Shown here in pieces: positions 8,840 to 15,810 of a DNA stretch of 40,063 bases (position 1 is the first letter of the stretch; every line of letters begins with the position of its first letter). This DNA is from Bacteroidales bacterium UBA5429 (lineage in GTDB: Bacteria; Bacteroidota; Bacteroidia; Bacteroidales; WCHB1-69). A program made the translations under genes and the position numbers. Below the pieces are notes generated by a model, which worked only from the letters and a program-made list of their open reading frames with translations, had not been told where the DNA came from and searched no databases. The stretch spans positions 1-40,063 of the forward strand of contig DIRT01000030.1 of assembly GCA_002427605.1 (NCBI GenBank), read 5' to 3'.

Positions 8840-8866
8840 TTTAGTTTTTTGTTGTTAGAAAAATTT

Positions 8867-8891
8867 AAGGGTAGCATCTGCTACCCTTTTT
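8867..8891 (+). terminator. Intrinsic terminator after the exb operon
   Basis: A 9-bp GC-containing stem (AAGGGTAGC with GCTACCCTT) has a 4-base loop and is followed by a T-run. It ends only 12 bases before the yicC ATG, so any transcript starting upstream and reaching yicC must read through it. Confidence 0.85.
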
Positions 8892-8903
8892 ATTAAAAGA
8901 ATT

Positions 8904-9782
8904 ATGATTAAATCAATGACAGGTTTCGGGAAAACATCAACAGTGGTTTCCGGTAAAATGATTGTAATAGAAATCAAAACTCTTAATAGTAAGCAGTTGG
9001 ATATTTCAACCCGAATCATGCCTGCATATAGAGAAAAAGAGCTAGAAATTAGAAATTGGGTAGCCCAGTCTCTGGAAAGAGGAAAAATTGAGGTGTCAAT
9101 TTATCAGGATAAAATTAATAGTGCTGAGCAAACAGTAGAAATTAATTTTGATCTGGCAAAAGAGTATTATCAACAATTGAAGAACTTATCTCAATTCCTC
9201 AATAATGAAGTTCAATCTGATCTCTTAATACAGGTTCTTAGAATGCCTGATGTGATTACAGCTCAAAAAGAAGAATTGGATGAGGAATGCTGGATTTTAT
9301 TGAAAGATAAAATTTCAGAAACCTGCAATCTTGTGAATCAGTTTCGTGTGGAAGAGGGGGCCGTTTTACAGAAAGATTTAACTCAAAGAGTTCATTTAAT
9401 CATGGAATTCTTGAATGCAATTGATCCATTCGAAAATGAAAGAATGCAGCAGATCAGAAATAAACTCAATGAAGCATTACAAGTTGCAGATTTATCACGT
9501 GTTGTTGACCCCAATAGGTTTGAACAAGAGATGATCTACTATCTTGAAAAATGGGATATCACTGAGGAAAAAGTAAGATTAAAAAAACATTGTAACTATT
9601 TTCTGGATACTTTGAATGCTGCCGAATCTCAAGGAAAAAAACTGGGATTTATCACACAAGAGATGGGTAGAGAAATTAATACCATAGGTTCAAAGTGTAA
9701 TCTTTTTGAAATCCAACAGTTGGTAGTTCAAATGAAAGAGGAGGTGGAAAAGATTAAAGAACAATTGGCTAATATTTTATAA
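8904..9782 (+). CDS. YicC-family endoribonuclease
   Basis: The 292-residue protein matches YicC/YloC proteins along its whole length: the N-terminal MIKSMTGFG hallmark, a central KTLNSKQLDI segment at about 26-35, and the C-terminal EMGREINTIGSKCN motif (DUF1732) at about 252-265. E. coli YicC is reported as an RNA endonuclease acting on small RNAs, and I transfer the broad activity only. The end is 33 bases before der, so the two genes may be cotranscribed. There is no room for a normal promoter between the terminator at 8867-8891 and this ATG. Confidence 0.9.
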   Translation: MIKSMTGFGKTSTVVSGKMIVIEIKTLNSKQLDISTRIMPAYREKELEIRNWVAQSLERGKIEVSIYQDKINSAEQTVEINFDLAKEYYQQLKNLSQFLNNEVQSDLLIQVLRMPDVITAQKEELDEECWILLKDKISETCNLVNQFRVEEGAVLQKDLTQRVHLIMEFLNAIDPFENERMQQIRNKLNEALQVADLSRVVDPNRFEQEMIYYLEKWDITEEKVRLKKHCNYFLDTLNAAESQGKKLGFITQEMGREINTIGSKCNLFEIQQLVVQMKEEVEKIKEQLANIL

Positions 9783-9815
9783 TTTTATAAATCAACAAAA
9801 ATAAAAGGGGGGGAA

Positions 9816-11120
9816 ATGGGTAATATTGTTTCATTGGTCGGAAAACCCAATGTTGGTAAATCAACGTTGTTTAACAGATTGACACAAACAAAAGAAGCTA
9901 TTGTGGATTCTATTGTCGGAGTGACCAGAGATAGGAATTATGGTAAGTCGGATTGGTGCGGGTATGAGTTTTCAGTTATTGATACCGGGGGTTATGTTGT
10001 AGGATCTGATGATATTTTTGAATTAGAAATTCGCAAACAAGTAAAACTGGCTATTGACGAATCGGATGTTATTCTTTTTTTGGTAGATGGCAGAGAGGGT
10101 GTTTCACCGTTAGATCACGAAGTAGCTCTCATGCTACGTAAATCAAAAAAACCTTTTTATTTGGTAGTTAATAAAATTGACTCACCATCAAATTATTTTG
10201 ATCATGCAGAATTTTATGAACTTGGACTGGATGAAATATTTCCCATTTCTGCTATTTCGGGCAGTGGAACGGGTGATTTGTTAGATCAAGTTATTACTCA
10301 CTTTGATAAATCTCAAGTTCATGAAGAGGATGATCTGCCAAAAATAGCGGTTGTAGGAAAACCTAATGTTGGAAAATCTTCAATTATCAACACACTTTTA
10401 GGGAAAGATCAACATATTGTGACACCTTTACCAGGTACAACAAGGGATACAGTTTATACTCGATACAATAGTTTCGGATTTGATTTCTATTTGGTTGATA
10501 CTGCCGGAATGAGAAAGAAAAGTAAAGTAGGTGAGGATTTGGAGTTTTATTCTGTGATGAGATCCATCAGGGCAATAGAAAATAGTGATGTCTGTATTGT
10601 AATGTGTGATGCTTCAGTTGGTTTTGATGCTCAGGATTTGAATATTTTTAGTCTGGCCGCAAGAAATCGCAAAGGAGTTGTGATCGTCATGAATAAGTGG
10701 GATCTGGTAGAAAAAGATAGTAAAACAGTTAAAGAATATGAGAAATTAATCAATGGAAAGATAGCTCCTTTTACTGATGTTCCCATTATCTTTACCTCTG
10801 TGATTAATAAACAGAGAATTTATAGAGTACTTGAAAAAGCTATTGAGGTCAATGAAAATCGTAAAAGAAAAGTCAGTACAGCGCAACTGAATGATCAATT
10901 ATTAGCGATTATTAAAGAAACTCCACCTCCAATTGTAAAAGATAAAGTAGTAAAAATCAAGTATATAACACAACTTCCAACTTCATTCCCGGCATTTGCA
11001 TTTTTTTGTAATTTACCTCAGTATGTCAAAGAGAATTATAAACGATTTCTTGAAAATAAGATAAGAAGTTTGTGGAATTTCTCTGGTGTACCTATAGAAA
11101 TTTACTTTAGAAAAAAATAA
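9816..11120 (+). CDS. der: Ribosome biogenesis GTPase Der (EngA)
   Basis: Der helps assemble the 50S subunit. The 434-residue protein has the diagnostic double GTPase arrangement. Domain 1 has GKPNVGKST at about 9-17, DTGG near 56 and NKID near 120. Domain 2 has GKPNVGKSS near 181-189, DTAGM near 228 and NKWD near 294. A C-terminal KH-like domain (about 350-434) ends with FSGVPIEIYFRKK. Length is typical. A G7 run at 9807-9813 lies immediately upstream of the ATG; in this AT-rich DNA it is unusual and may contribute weakly to ribosome binding. Confidence 0.96.
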   Translation: MGNIVSLVGKPNVGKSTLFNRLTQTKEAIVDSIVGVTRDRNYGKSDWCGYEFSVIDTGGYVVGSDDIFELEIRKQVKLAIDESDVILFLVDGREGVSPLDHEVALMLRKSKKPFYLVVNKIDSPSNYFDHAEFYELGLDEIFPISAISGSGTGDLLDQVITHFDKSQVHEEDDLPKIAVVGKPNVGKSSIINTLLGKDQHIVTPLPGTTRDTVYTRYNSFGFDFYLVDTAGMRKKSKVGEDLEFYSVMRSIRAIENSDVCIVMCDASVGFDAQDLNIFSLAARNRKGVVIVMNKWDLVEKDSKTVKEYEKLINGKIAPFTDVPIIFTSVINKQRIYRVLEKAIEVNENRKRKVSTAQLNDQLLAIIKETPPPIVKDKVVKIKYITQLPTSFPAFAFFCNLPQYVKENYKRFLENKIRSLWNFSGVPIEIYFRKK

Positions 11121-11154
11121 TTTCATAAATAGTTGAAAATTTGCAAAAAAAGTC

Positions 11155-11162
11155 TATCTTTG
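11155..11162 (+). promoter_or_regulatory. Bacteroidota promoter for the Asp-box T9SS cargo gene
   Basis: TATCTTTG is a perfect -7 match. A TTG at 11133-11135 gives a 19-base spacer, close to the known Bacteroidota -33/-7 arrangement. The predicted start near 11169 leaves a leader of about 32 bases. Confidence 0.65.
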
Positions 11163-11200
11163 CAAGTGGAATATTAATTGTTTAACCAAAATTATATCGT

Positions 11201-13129
11201 ATGAAAAAATTTTTATCTTTTTTAGTTGTAATGTGTTTGGTTTCAGCAACCCTTTTTGCTCAAACTAAAACAGATCGAATGAACACATCATTTGTTGCCA
11301 AGGCTAAACAAACAGCTCTTACCGGCAATGAAATGACTCCTGAAAATGTAGTTCCTGAGGTTGTCCGGGAATTCACCACTAACGCTATTGGATCTACATA
11401 TTATGATGCGGTTACTAATGCCACATCAAGAAATACAATCACCAACTGGAGTGATGGAACCGTGGCTGCAGTATGGACATCGGGAGAAGTTGCTTCACAA
11501 AGAGGAACAGGCTATAATTATTTTAACGGAACTTCCTACGGTACACCACCTCCCGCTTCCGAAAGAATAGAAACTGTTCGTACCGGATGGGGAGTTATTG
11601 CACCAGTTGGAGATGGTGAGATAGTTGTATCACACAATGGTTCTACTGGATTAACAATCAATAAGAGAGCAACCAAAGGAACCGGTGACTGGGTTGAATC
11701 TACACTTATTGGTCCAGGACATGATGGGGATAATTCTAGCAATACTGCATTGTTATGGCCTACAATTGCTACAGAGGGAAATACAGTTCACCTATTTGCA
11801 TGTACAGATAATGTCGAAGGTGTTCTTTATCAAGGACTTCAAACACCATTAGTTTATTTTAAATCTACCGATGGCGGAGATACCTGGTCAGCACCACAAT
11901 TAATTGCTGCTATGGATGGATTTAATGAAAGTATGGCAGATAATTACATGGCAGTTGCTAAGGGTGGAAAAGTTGCTCTGTTGGTGATTGAAAGATTTTC
12001 TGAAACCTTCTATATTGAATCTACTGACGGTGGAACTACTTGGACCAAACATACTGTTTATCCTTTTGCAGGTGGCAATGATTTTGATTTTGACACCGAA
12101 TATTTTCCTATGACAGCTGTGACAGATGGAACCGGCTCAATAGCTATTGGAGATGATGGTACTGTTCACGTTGCTTTTGGAACTTATATGGCTGCCAGAA
12201 CAGAAGAAAATGAGCCTGGTTATTATACTTATTGGGCAGGTTATGACAACTTGTTCTATTGGAATTCAACTATGGCTCCACTTGTTCCATTTGATACACT
12301 GAATTCAGAAACTTATAGTGGTAGATTAGGACGTCCAAATTTGGATGGAGATGATACTATCTGGTTTATGGGTGGATTCAATTTCCCAGAGTATAGAAAC
12401 AATGGACCTATTACTTTCCCTAACCTTGTTGCAGAGGATGGTAAAGTATTTATGGTTTACGCTGCAATATTGGAAGTTCCTTTCCTTTGTGGAGCAACTT
12501 CTGAGTATTATAATGGAATTTTTGCAACAGTATCCAACGATAATGGTGCAACCTGGGATGACCAAAATAGAGTGAGTTGGTTGTCATATCATCCCGATAA
12601 TTATTTTGTGGATTGGGTAAATACTGAATTGTATGGAGAGTTGTTGACAACAATGGAAGGGGAATGTTTCTGGCCAAAGATGGCACCTAATTCTTCCGAT
12701 GGTAAATTGAATATCATGTGGTATTTTGATTATTTACCAGGAAACGTTGCAGGATTTGGATCACAAATAAACTATGTTTATGCTCATAACATTGATAAAG
12801 AAGATGTTGGAGTTATTAATAAAACAACAGAGGTTTACCAAGGACTTTGGAATGAAATAGGTATTAAGGAAAATACACTTTCAAAAATGAAACTGTTCCC
12901 TAACCCAACTTCCAATTCAGTAACTATTAATGTATTGTCTAAAGTTCAAGGAAATGCAGCATTAACTATTACTAACCTAATGGGACAAGTTGTTTACAAC
13001 CAAACTGTTTCCTTAGAGTATGGTGCTAATCAACTAATGGTTAACTGTTCTGACTTTACTTCAGGGTTCTATTTAGTTAATATATCAACCAATACCGGAA
13101 CTACTACTCAAAAACTGATTGTTCAGTAA
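11201..13129 (+). CDS. Secreted Asp-box (sialidase-fold-like) protein with T9SS type A sorting domain
   Basis: The 642-residue protein has a signal peptide (about 1-20, cut after LFA) and a C-terminal T9SS type A sorting domain (about 563-642; LFPNPTSNSVTI early and GFYLVNISTNTG-TTTQKLIVQ at the end). The body contains three Asp boxes, STDGGDTW at 222-229, STDGGTTW at 274-281 and SNDNGATW near 445-452, which mark beta-propeller blades of the sialidase/BNR type. I do not see the FRIP motif or a convincing catalytic arginine triad, so sialidase activity is not supported; a binding or structural propeller is as likely. It is expressed alone, between a strong promoter and a terminator. Export would be via Sec then T9SS to the cell surface. 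Confidence 0.9.
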   Translation: MKKFLSFLVVMCLVSATLFAQTKTDRMNTSFVAKAKQTALTGNEMTPENVVPEVVREFTTNAIGSTYYDAVTNATSRNTITNWSDGTVAAVWTSGEVASQRGTGYNYFNGTSYGTPPPASERIETVRTGWGVIAPVGDGEIVVSHNGSTGLTINKRATKGTGDWVESTLIGPGHDGDNSSNTALLWPTIATEGNTVHLFACTDNVEGVLYQGLQTPLVYFKSTDGGDTWSAPQLIAAMDGFNESMADNYMAVAKGGKVALLVIERFSETFYIESTDGGTTWTKHTVYPFAGGNDFDFDTEYFPMTAVTDGTGSIAIGDDGTVHVAFGTYMAARTEENEPGYYTYWAGYDNLFYWNSTMAPLVPFDTLNSETYSGRLGRPNLDGDDTIWFMGGFNFPEYRNNGPITFPNLVAEDGKVFMVYAAILEVPFLCGATSEYYNGIFATVSNDNGATWDDQNRVSWLSYHPDNYFVDWVNTELYGELLTTMEGECFWPKMAPNSSDGKLNIMWYFDYLPGNVAGFGSQINYVYAHNIDKEDVGVINKTTEVYQGLWNEIGIKENTLSKMKLFPNPTSNSVTINVLSKVQGNAALTITNLMGQVVYNQTVSLEYGANQLMVNCSDFTSGFYLVNISTNTGTTTQKLIVQ

Positions 13130-13150
13130 AAAGAAGAGTTAATTTATACT

Positions 13151-13189
13151 AAAAAAGTGGAGAATAGACAGATTCTCCACTTTTTTTTT
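13151..13189 (+). terminator. Intrinsic terminator after the Asp-box cargo gene
   Basis: A stem of at least 12 bp (AAAGTGGAGAAT with ATTCTCCACTTT) around loop AGACAG is followed by a run of nine T, giving a strong terminator 21 bases after the stop codon. Confidence 0.92.
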
Positions 13190-13231
13190 GAAAAGTTTGC
13201 TTATTTGAAGGGTTATATAATAATTTTTATA

Positions 13232-13239
13232 TATCTTTG
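13232..13239 (+). promoter_or_regulatory. Bacteroidota -7 element for the second T9SS cargo gene
   Basis: TATCTTTG is a perfect TAnnTTTG match, 66 bases upstream of the ATG at 13306. A TTTG at 13204-13207 gives a rather long 24-base spacer, so the -33 assignment is doubtful. Confidence 0.6.
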
Positions 13240-13305
13240 CTGCTTGAAAGTAGTACTGATATTACGAACGCAATTTTATAGTTAAATTTATTAAAAAAAA
13301 AGAAA

Positions 13306-14559
13306 ATGAAAAAATTTTACTCATTATTGGTAATGGTTATGATTGTGAGCTTCGGTTTTGCTCAAATCCCAACCCAAACAATTAAAAAAGAGAACCTTAA
13401 TTTACAGAAAAAAGAGGTTAATCATCGTCCTGACAGATCAGGTGCCGGTTCTTGGTGGTTTTCCTATTGTGATGACTTAATGTTCTACATGGGAACAGAA
13501 TTAAACTATGGCTATGTGAATTTCTTCCAAGATTCAGTAGCTACAATTCAATATTCTGATGGCGACGGTCGTCCACAATTCTTCAGCTTTGCTCAAATCT
13601 TTAACTTTGAAGAGGAAATTTGGTATGACATGTACAACGGTTTAAGTGATGAGTTTGGTGAAATAATTCCAGTTCCTCATATTGGAGGCACCAGTACTTA
13701 TTCTATTGACTCAATGAGCTGTATTTATGCTTATATGTGGGGAGAAAACGTTCCTACAACTGTGGTTGATACATTAGTAATGACTATCATGGCTGATGAT
13801 GAACTAGAGTATATGAATATTTCTTCAGGTGGAGAGCCAGCATTTGTGGTTGCTGAACTTGCTTATAACTTTAACGATGCAACTATTGCTGAAGCAACAC
13901 ATCCTAAATTTTATACAGTAAAAGTTCCTTTAACTATTGATGATACAACAGGTGGATATTTTATTTACAGAAACTTACCAGTAGAAGGATTTCAAAATAT
14001 CAGTGCTAAAACTGTTGCAGTTGCATACTCCTTTATTTCAGGATCATCTGATATCACCATTGATGATGTTATTGGAATCGATCTTAACAGATTCGTTGCA
14101 TTCTACAATGAAGATCCAAGATCAGATTATAACAGCTGGGGTTCAGTTGGTTTAACAAGTGAGTTAAGTAACTCTCTATGTGCTATGGAGTGGACTTATA
14201 ACTTTGAACTTTTCCAAGGTATGTATATTCATAACTGTATCTGGAATGGAGACTTAAAACGTCCAGGACTTTCAATTCTTGCATCTTGTAACGACTGCGA
14301 ATGGGTAGGTGTAGAAGAAGTTGATCAAAAAAATATTTCAGTTTATCCAAATCCAGCAGCTAATAACTTTACAGTAAATTTACCAAACAGCAATACTGCA
14401 CAAGTAGAGTTGTTCAATATTGTTGGACAAAAAGTATATCATAATATTGTAAATGAACTTACTCTTAACGTAAATGTTTCTGACTTTACAGCAGGAATCT
14501 ATATGTTAAAAGTAACTCAAGATAACAAAACTTATACAACAAAAGTTGTTGTTAAATAA
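13306..14559 (+). CDS. Secreted protein of unknown function with T9SS type A sorting domain
   Basis: The 417-residue protein has a signal peptide (1-19, ending GFAQ) and a C-terminal sorting domain (about 340-417: ISVYPNPAANNFTV, LFNIVGQKVY, GIYMLKVTQDNKTYTTKVVVK) of the T9SS type A class. The region between is rich in aromatic residues and Asp, with Cys50 and a CNDCEW pair near 330, and resembles no enzyme I know. The tail strongly resembles that of the upstream cargo gene in layout. It is a monocistronic unit with its own -7 element and terminator. It is probably displayed on, or released from, the cell surface. Confidence 0.88.
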   Translation: MKKFYSLLVMVMIVSFGFAQIPTQTIKKENLNLQKKEVNHRPDRSGAGSWWFSYCDDLMFYMGTELNYGYVNFFQDSVATIQYSDGDGRPQFFSFAQIFNFEEEIWYDMYNGLSDEFGEIIPVPHIGGTSTYSIDSMSCIYAYMWGENVPTTVVDTLVMTIMADDELEYMNISSGGEPAFVVAELAYNFNDATIAEATHPKFYTVKVPLTIDDTTGGYFIYRNLPVEGFQNISAKTVAVAYSFISGSSDITIDDVIGIDLNRFVAFYNEDPRSDYNSWGSVGLTSELSNSLCAMEWTYNFELFQGMYIHNCIWNGDLKRPGLSILASCNDCEWVGVEEVDQKNISVYPNPAANNFTVNLPNSNTAQVELFNIVGQKVYHNIVNELTLNVNVSDFTAGIYMLKVTQDNKTYTTKVVVK

Positions 14560-14573
14560 GTTTGATTCAGAAC

Positions 14574-14613
14574 AAAAAAAAGGGAGTTTTAAATTTAAAA
14601 CTCCCTTTTTTTT
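14574..14613. terminator. Strong bidirectional terminator after the second cargo gene
   Basis: A near-perfect palindrome (AAAAAAAGGGAGTTTTAAA with its complement) has runs of A on one side and T on the other. It can end the cargo transcript from the left. Confidence 0.9.
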
Positions 14614-14631
14614 ATGCTGGGAAATACAAAT

Positions 14632-14663
14632 AAAAAAAGAGATCTATTCAGATCTCTTTTTTA
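14632..14663. terminator. Bidirectional terminator after rpsP
   Basis: A 13-bp stem (AAAAAAGAGATCT with AGATCTCTTTTTT) around loop ATTC lies 18 bases beyond the rpsP stop on the minus strand, and probably ends that transcript. It is the second of two back-to-back hairpins separating convergent genes. Confidence 0.85.
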
Positions 14664-14681
14664 TTTAATAGAAACAGTAAA

Positions 14682-15284
14682 TTATTCAGCACTATCTTCT
14701 TTTACTTCAGGATTGCTATCTTCTGGAGTTGGCTCTTCGGTTTGAACTTCAGCACTTACTTCTTCTCCTTCAACAGTAGCTTCTGCTTCTGCCTCTGCTT
14801 GAGCTTCTGCTTCTGCCTGAGCTTCCGCTTGATATTTAGCTGCTACTTTTTGAGCAATCGCTTCTCTCACTTTACTTTCACTTTCTAAACGAAGTTTAGA
14901 TTCCTTGCGTTCTTGTTCTACTGCTTCGCGTTTTAAATTGTTTATTTTGGAATCTCTTTCTTGTTTCCAAGCTTCAAAACGACGTTGAGCTTCAATTTCA
15001 GTAAGGGCACCTTTAGCAATTCCGCCTCTTAAATGTTTCATTAACATCACACCCTCACGTTTAAGAATCGAACGAACAGTTTCAGAAGGAGAAGCACCCA
15101 CTTCAACCCAATACAATGCTCTTTCAAAATTTAAGTTAATAGTTGCTGGATGGGTCAATGGATTATAGGTTCCAATCTTCTCGATAAAACGTCCGTCTCG
15201 TGGTGCACGACCATCCGCAATTACAATAGAGTAAAAAGGTTGATTCTTTTTACCAAATCTTTGTAATCTGATCCTTGTTGCCAT
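14682..15284 (-). CDS. rpsP: 30S ribosomal protein bS16 with long acidic tail
   Basis: The first 90 residues are a clear bS16 (MATRIRLQRFGKKNQPFY, DGRFIEKIGTYNP, RALYWVEVGASPSETVRSIL). The canonical protein is about 80-90 residues; this one runs to 200. Residues about 100-150 are a charged helix rich in Lys, Arg and Glu, and about 150-200 an Ala/Glu-rich repeat ending in an acidic tail. Extended S16 proteins are common in Bacteroidota. The gene is single, with a -7 element at 15323-15330 and a terminator after it. Confidence 0.95.
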   Translation of the reverse strand: MATRIRLQRFGKKNQPFYSIVIADGRAPRDGRFIEKIGTYNPLTHPATINLNFERALYWVEVGASPSETVRSILKREGVMLMKHLRGGIAKGALTEIEAQRRFEAWKQERDSKINNLKREAVEQERKESKLRLESESKVREAIAQKVAAKYQAEAQAEAEAQAEAEAEATVEGEEVSAEVQTEEPTPEDSNPEVKEDSAE

Positions 15285-15322
15285 AATTGTTTAATGATTT
15301 AATTGTTATTAATTTAGGGCTG

Positions 15323-15330
15323 CAAAATTA
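15323..15330 (-). promoter_or_regulatory. Bacteroidota -7 element for rpsP
   Basis: Minus-strand TAATTTTG matches TAnnTTTG, 38 bases upstream of the rpsP ATG. It is the only such match in the gap on this strand. Confidence 0.5.
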
Positions 15331-15401
15331 ACAAAAAAAACGATATGAAAATTATTTTTTCAAATTTTATTTGAATCAGGCTAAATGTCCAAAAAAAGTT
15401 G

Positions 15402-15409
15402 TATTTTTG
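15402..15409 (+). promoter_or_regulatory. Bacteroidota -7 element for tRNA-Arg(ACG)
   Basis: TATTTTTG matches TAnnTTTG and ends 17 bases before the tRNA, consistent with a 5' leader of about 10 bases. Confidence 0.5.
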
Positions 15410-15426
15410 CAGACTGAAATAATGAT

Positions 15427-15500
15427 GGTTCCGTAGCTCAACTGAATAGAGTATCTGACTACGGATCAGAAGGTTACAGGTTTGAATCCTGTCGGAATCA
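15427..15500 (+). tRNA. tRNA-Arg(ACG)
   Basis: Acceptor GGTTCCG pairs with CGGAATC (one G-U), discriminator A. Anticodon stem TCTGA/TCAGA holds loop CTACGGA, giving ACG at 15461-15463. The T-loop reads TTTGAAT. CCA is not encoded. It has its own promoter and terminator. Confidence 0.95.
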
Positions 15501-15509
15501 CGTTTACAG

Positions 15510-15543
15510 AAGCACTTGTTATTTATTTGACAGGTGCTTTTTT
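15510..15543 (+). terminator. Intrinsic terminator after tRNA-Arg(ACG)
   Basis: Stem AGCACTTGT/ACAGGTGCT (one G-U) around an A/T loop is followed by six T. It starts 9 bases after the tRNA. Confidence 0.85.
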
Positions 15544-15642
15544 CTTTCCTTCCCCCCCTTTTTTTCTTAATCAAAAATATGAAATTAGAATATGAAATCA
15601 GAATAAAAAAATTTTAAAAGCGGTTTGTATTATTTTTTTTCA

Positions 15643-15650
15643 TACTTTTG
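15643..15650 (+). promoter_or_regulatory. Bacteroidota -7 element for tRNA-Leu(CAA)
   Basis: TACTTTTG matches TAnnTTTG, ending 12 bases before the tRNA. A TTTG at 15624-15627 leaves a 15-base spacer, short for a -33 element. Confidence 0.5.
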
Positions 15651-15662
15651 CACTTCCAAAAT

Positions 15663-15746
15663 GCCATGGTGGCGGAATTGGTAGACGCGCCGGTCTCAAA
15701 AACCGGTGAGGTAATACTCGTGCCGGTTCGACCCCGGCCCGTGGTA
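15663..15746 (+). tRNA. tRNA-Leu(CAA)
   Basis: Anticodon stem CCGGT/ACCGG holds loop CTCAAAA, giving anticodon CAA. The variable arm is long (about 15707-15721). The T-stem GCCGG/CCGGC encloses TTCGACC. The acceptor is GCCATGG with CCGTGGT, leaving a G-U end pair; discriminator A. CCA is not encoded. Confidence 0.93.
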
Positions 15747-15749
15747 CAA

Positions 15750-15789
15750 AGAGGCTTAAAAACAAATAGTTTTTAGGCCTCTTTTTTTT
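15750..15789 (+). terminator. Intrinsic terminator after tRNA-Leu(CAA)
   Basis: A 14-bp stem (AGAGGCTTAAAAAC with GTTTTTAGGCCTCT, one G-U) and loop AAATA is followed by a T-run. The next gene's -7 element starts two bases after the T-run. Confidence 0.92.
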
Positions 15790-15790
15790 G

Positions 15791-15798
15791 TATCTTTG
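15791..15798 (+). promoter_or_regulatory. Bacteroidota -7 element for the kinase/RapZ fusion gene
   Basis: TATCTTTG is a perfect TAnnTTTG match. With transcription starting near 15805 the leader would be about 6 bases to the ATG at 15811 or about 15 to the ATG at 15820. Confidence 0.6.
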
Positions 15799-15810
15799 CT
15801 TTTCTAAAAA

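Noticed and set aside
11201..13129. Functional sialidase call for the Asp-box protein
   Set aside because: Asp boxes alone mark the propeller; FRIP and the arginine triad were not found.
15314..15574. 86-residue minus-strand open frame across tRNA-Arg
   Set aside because: It runs through the tRNA and its terminator, and its residues read as tRNA complement.
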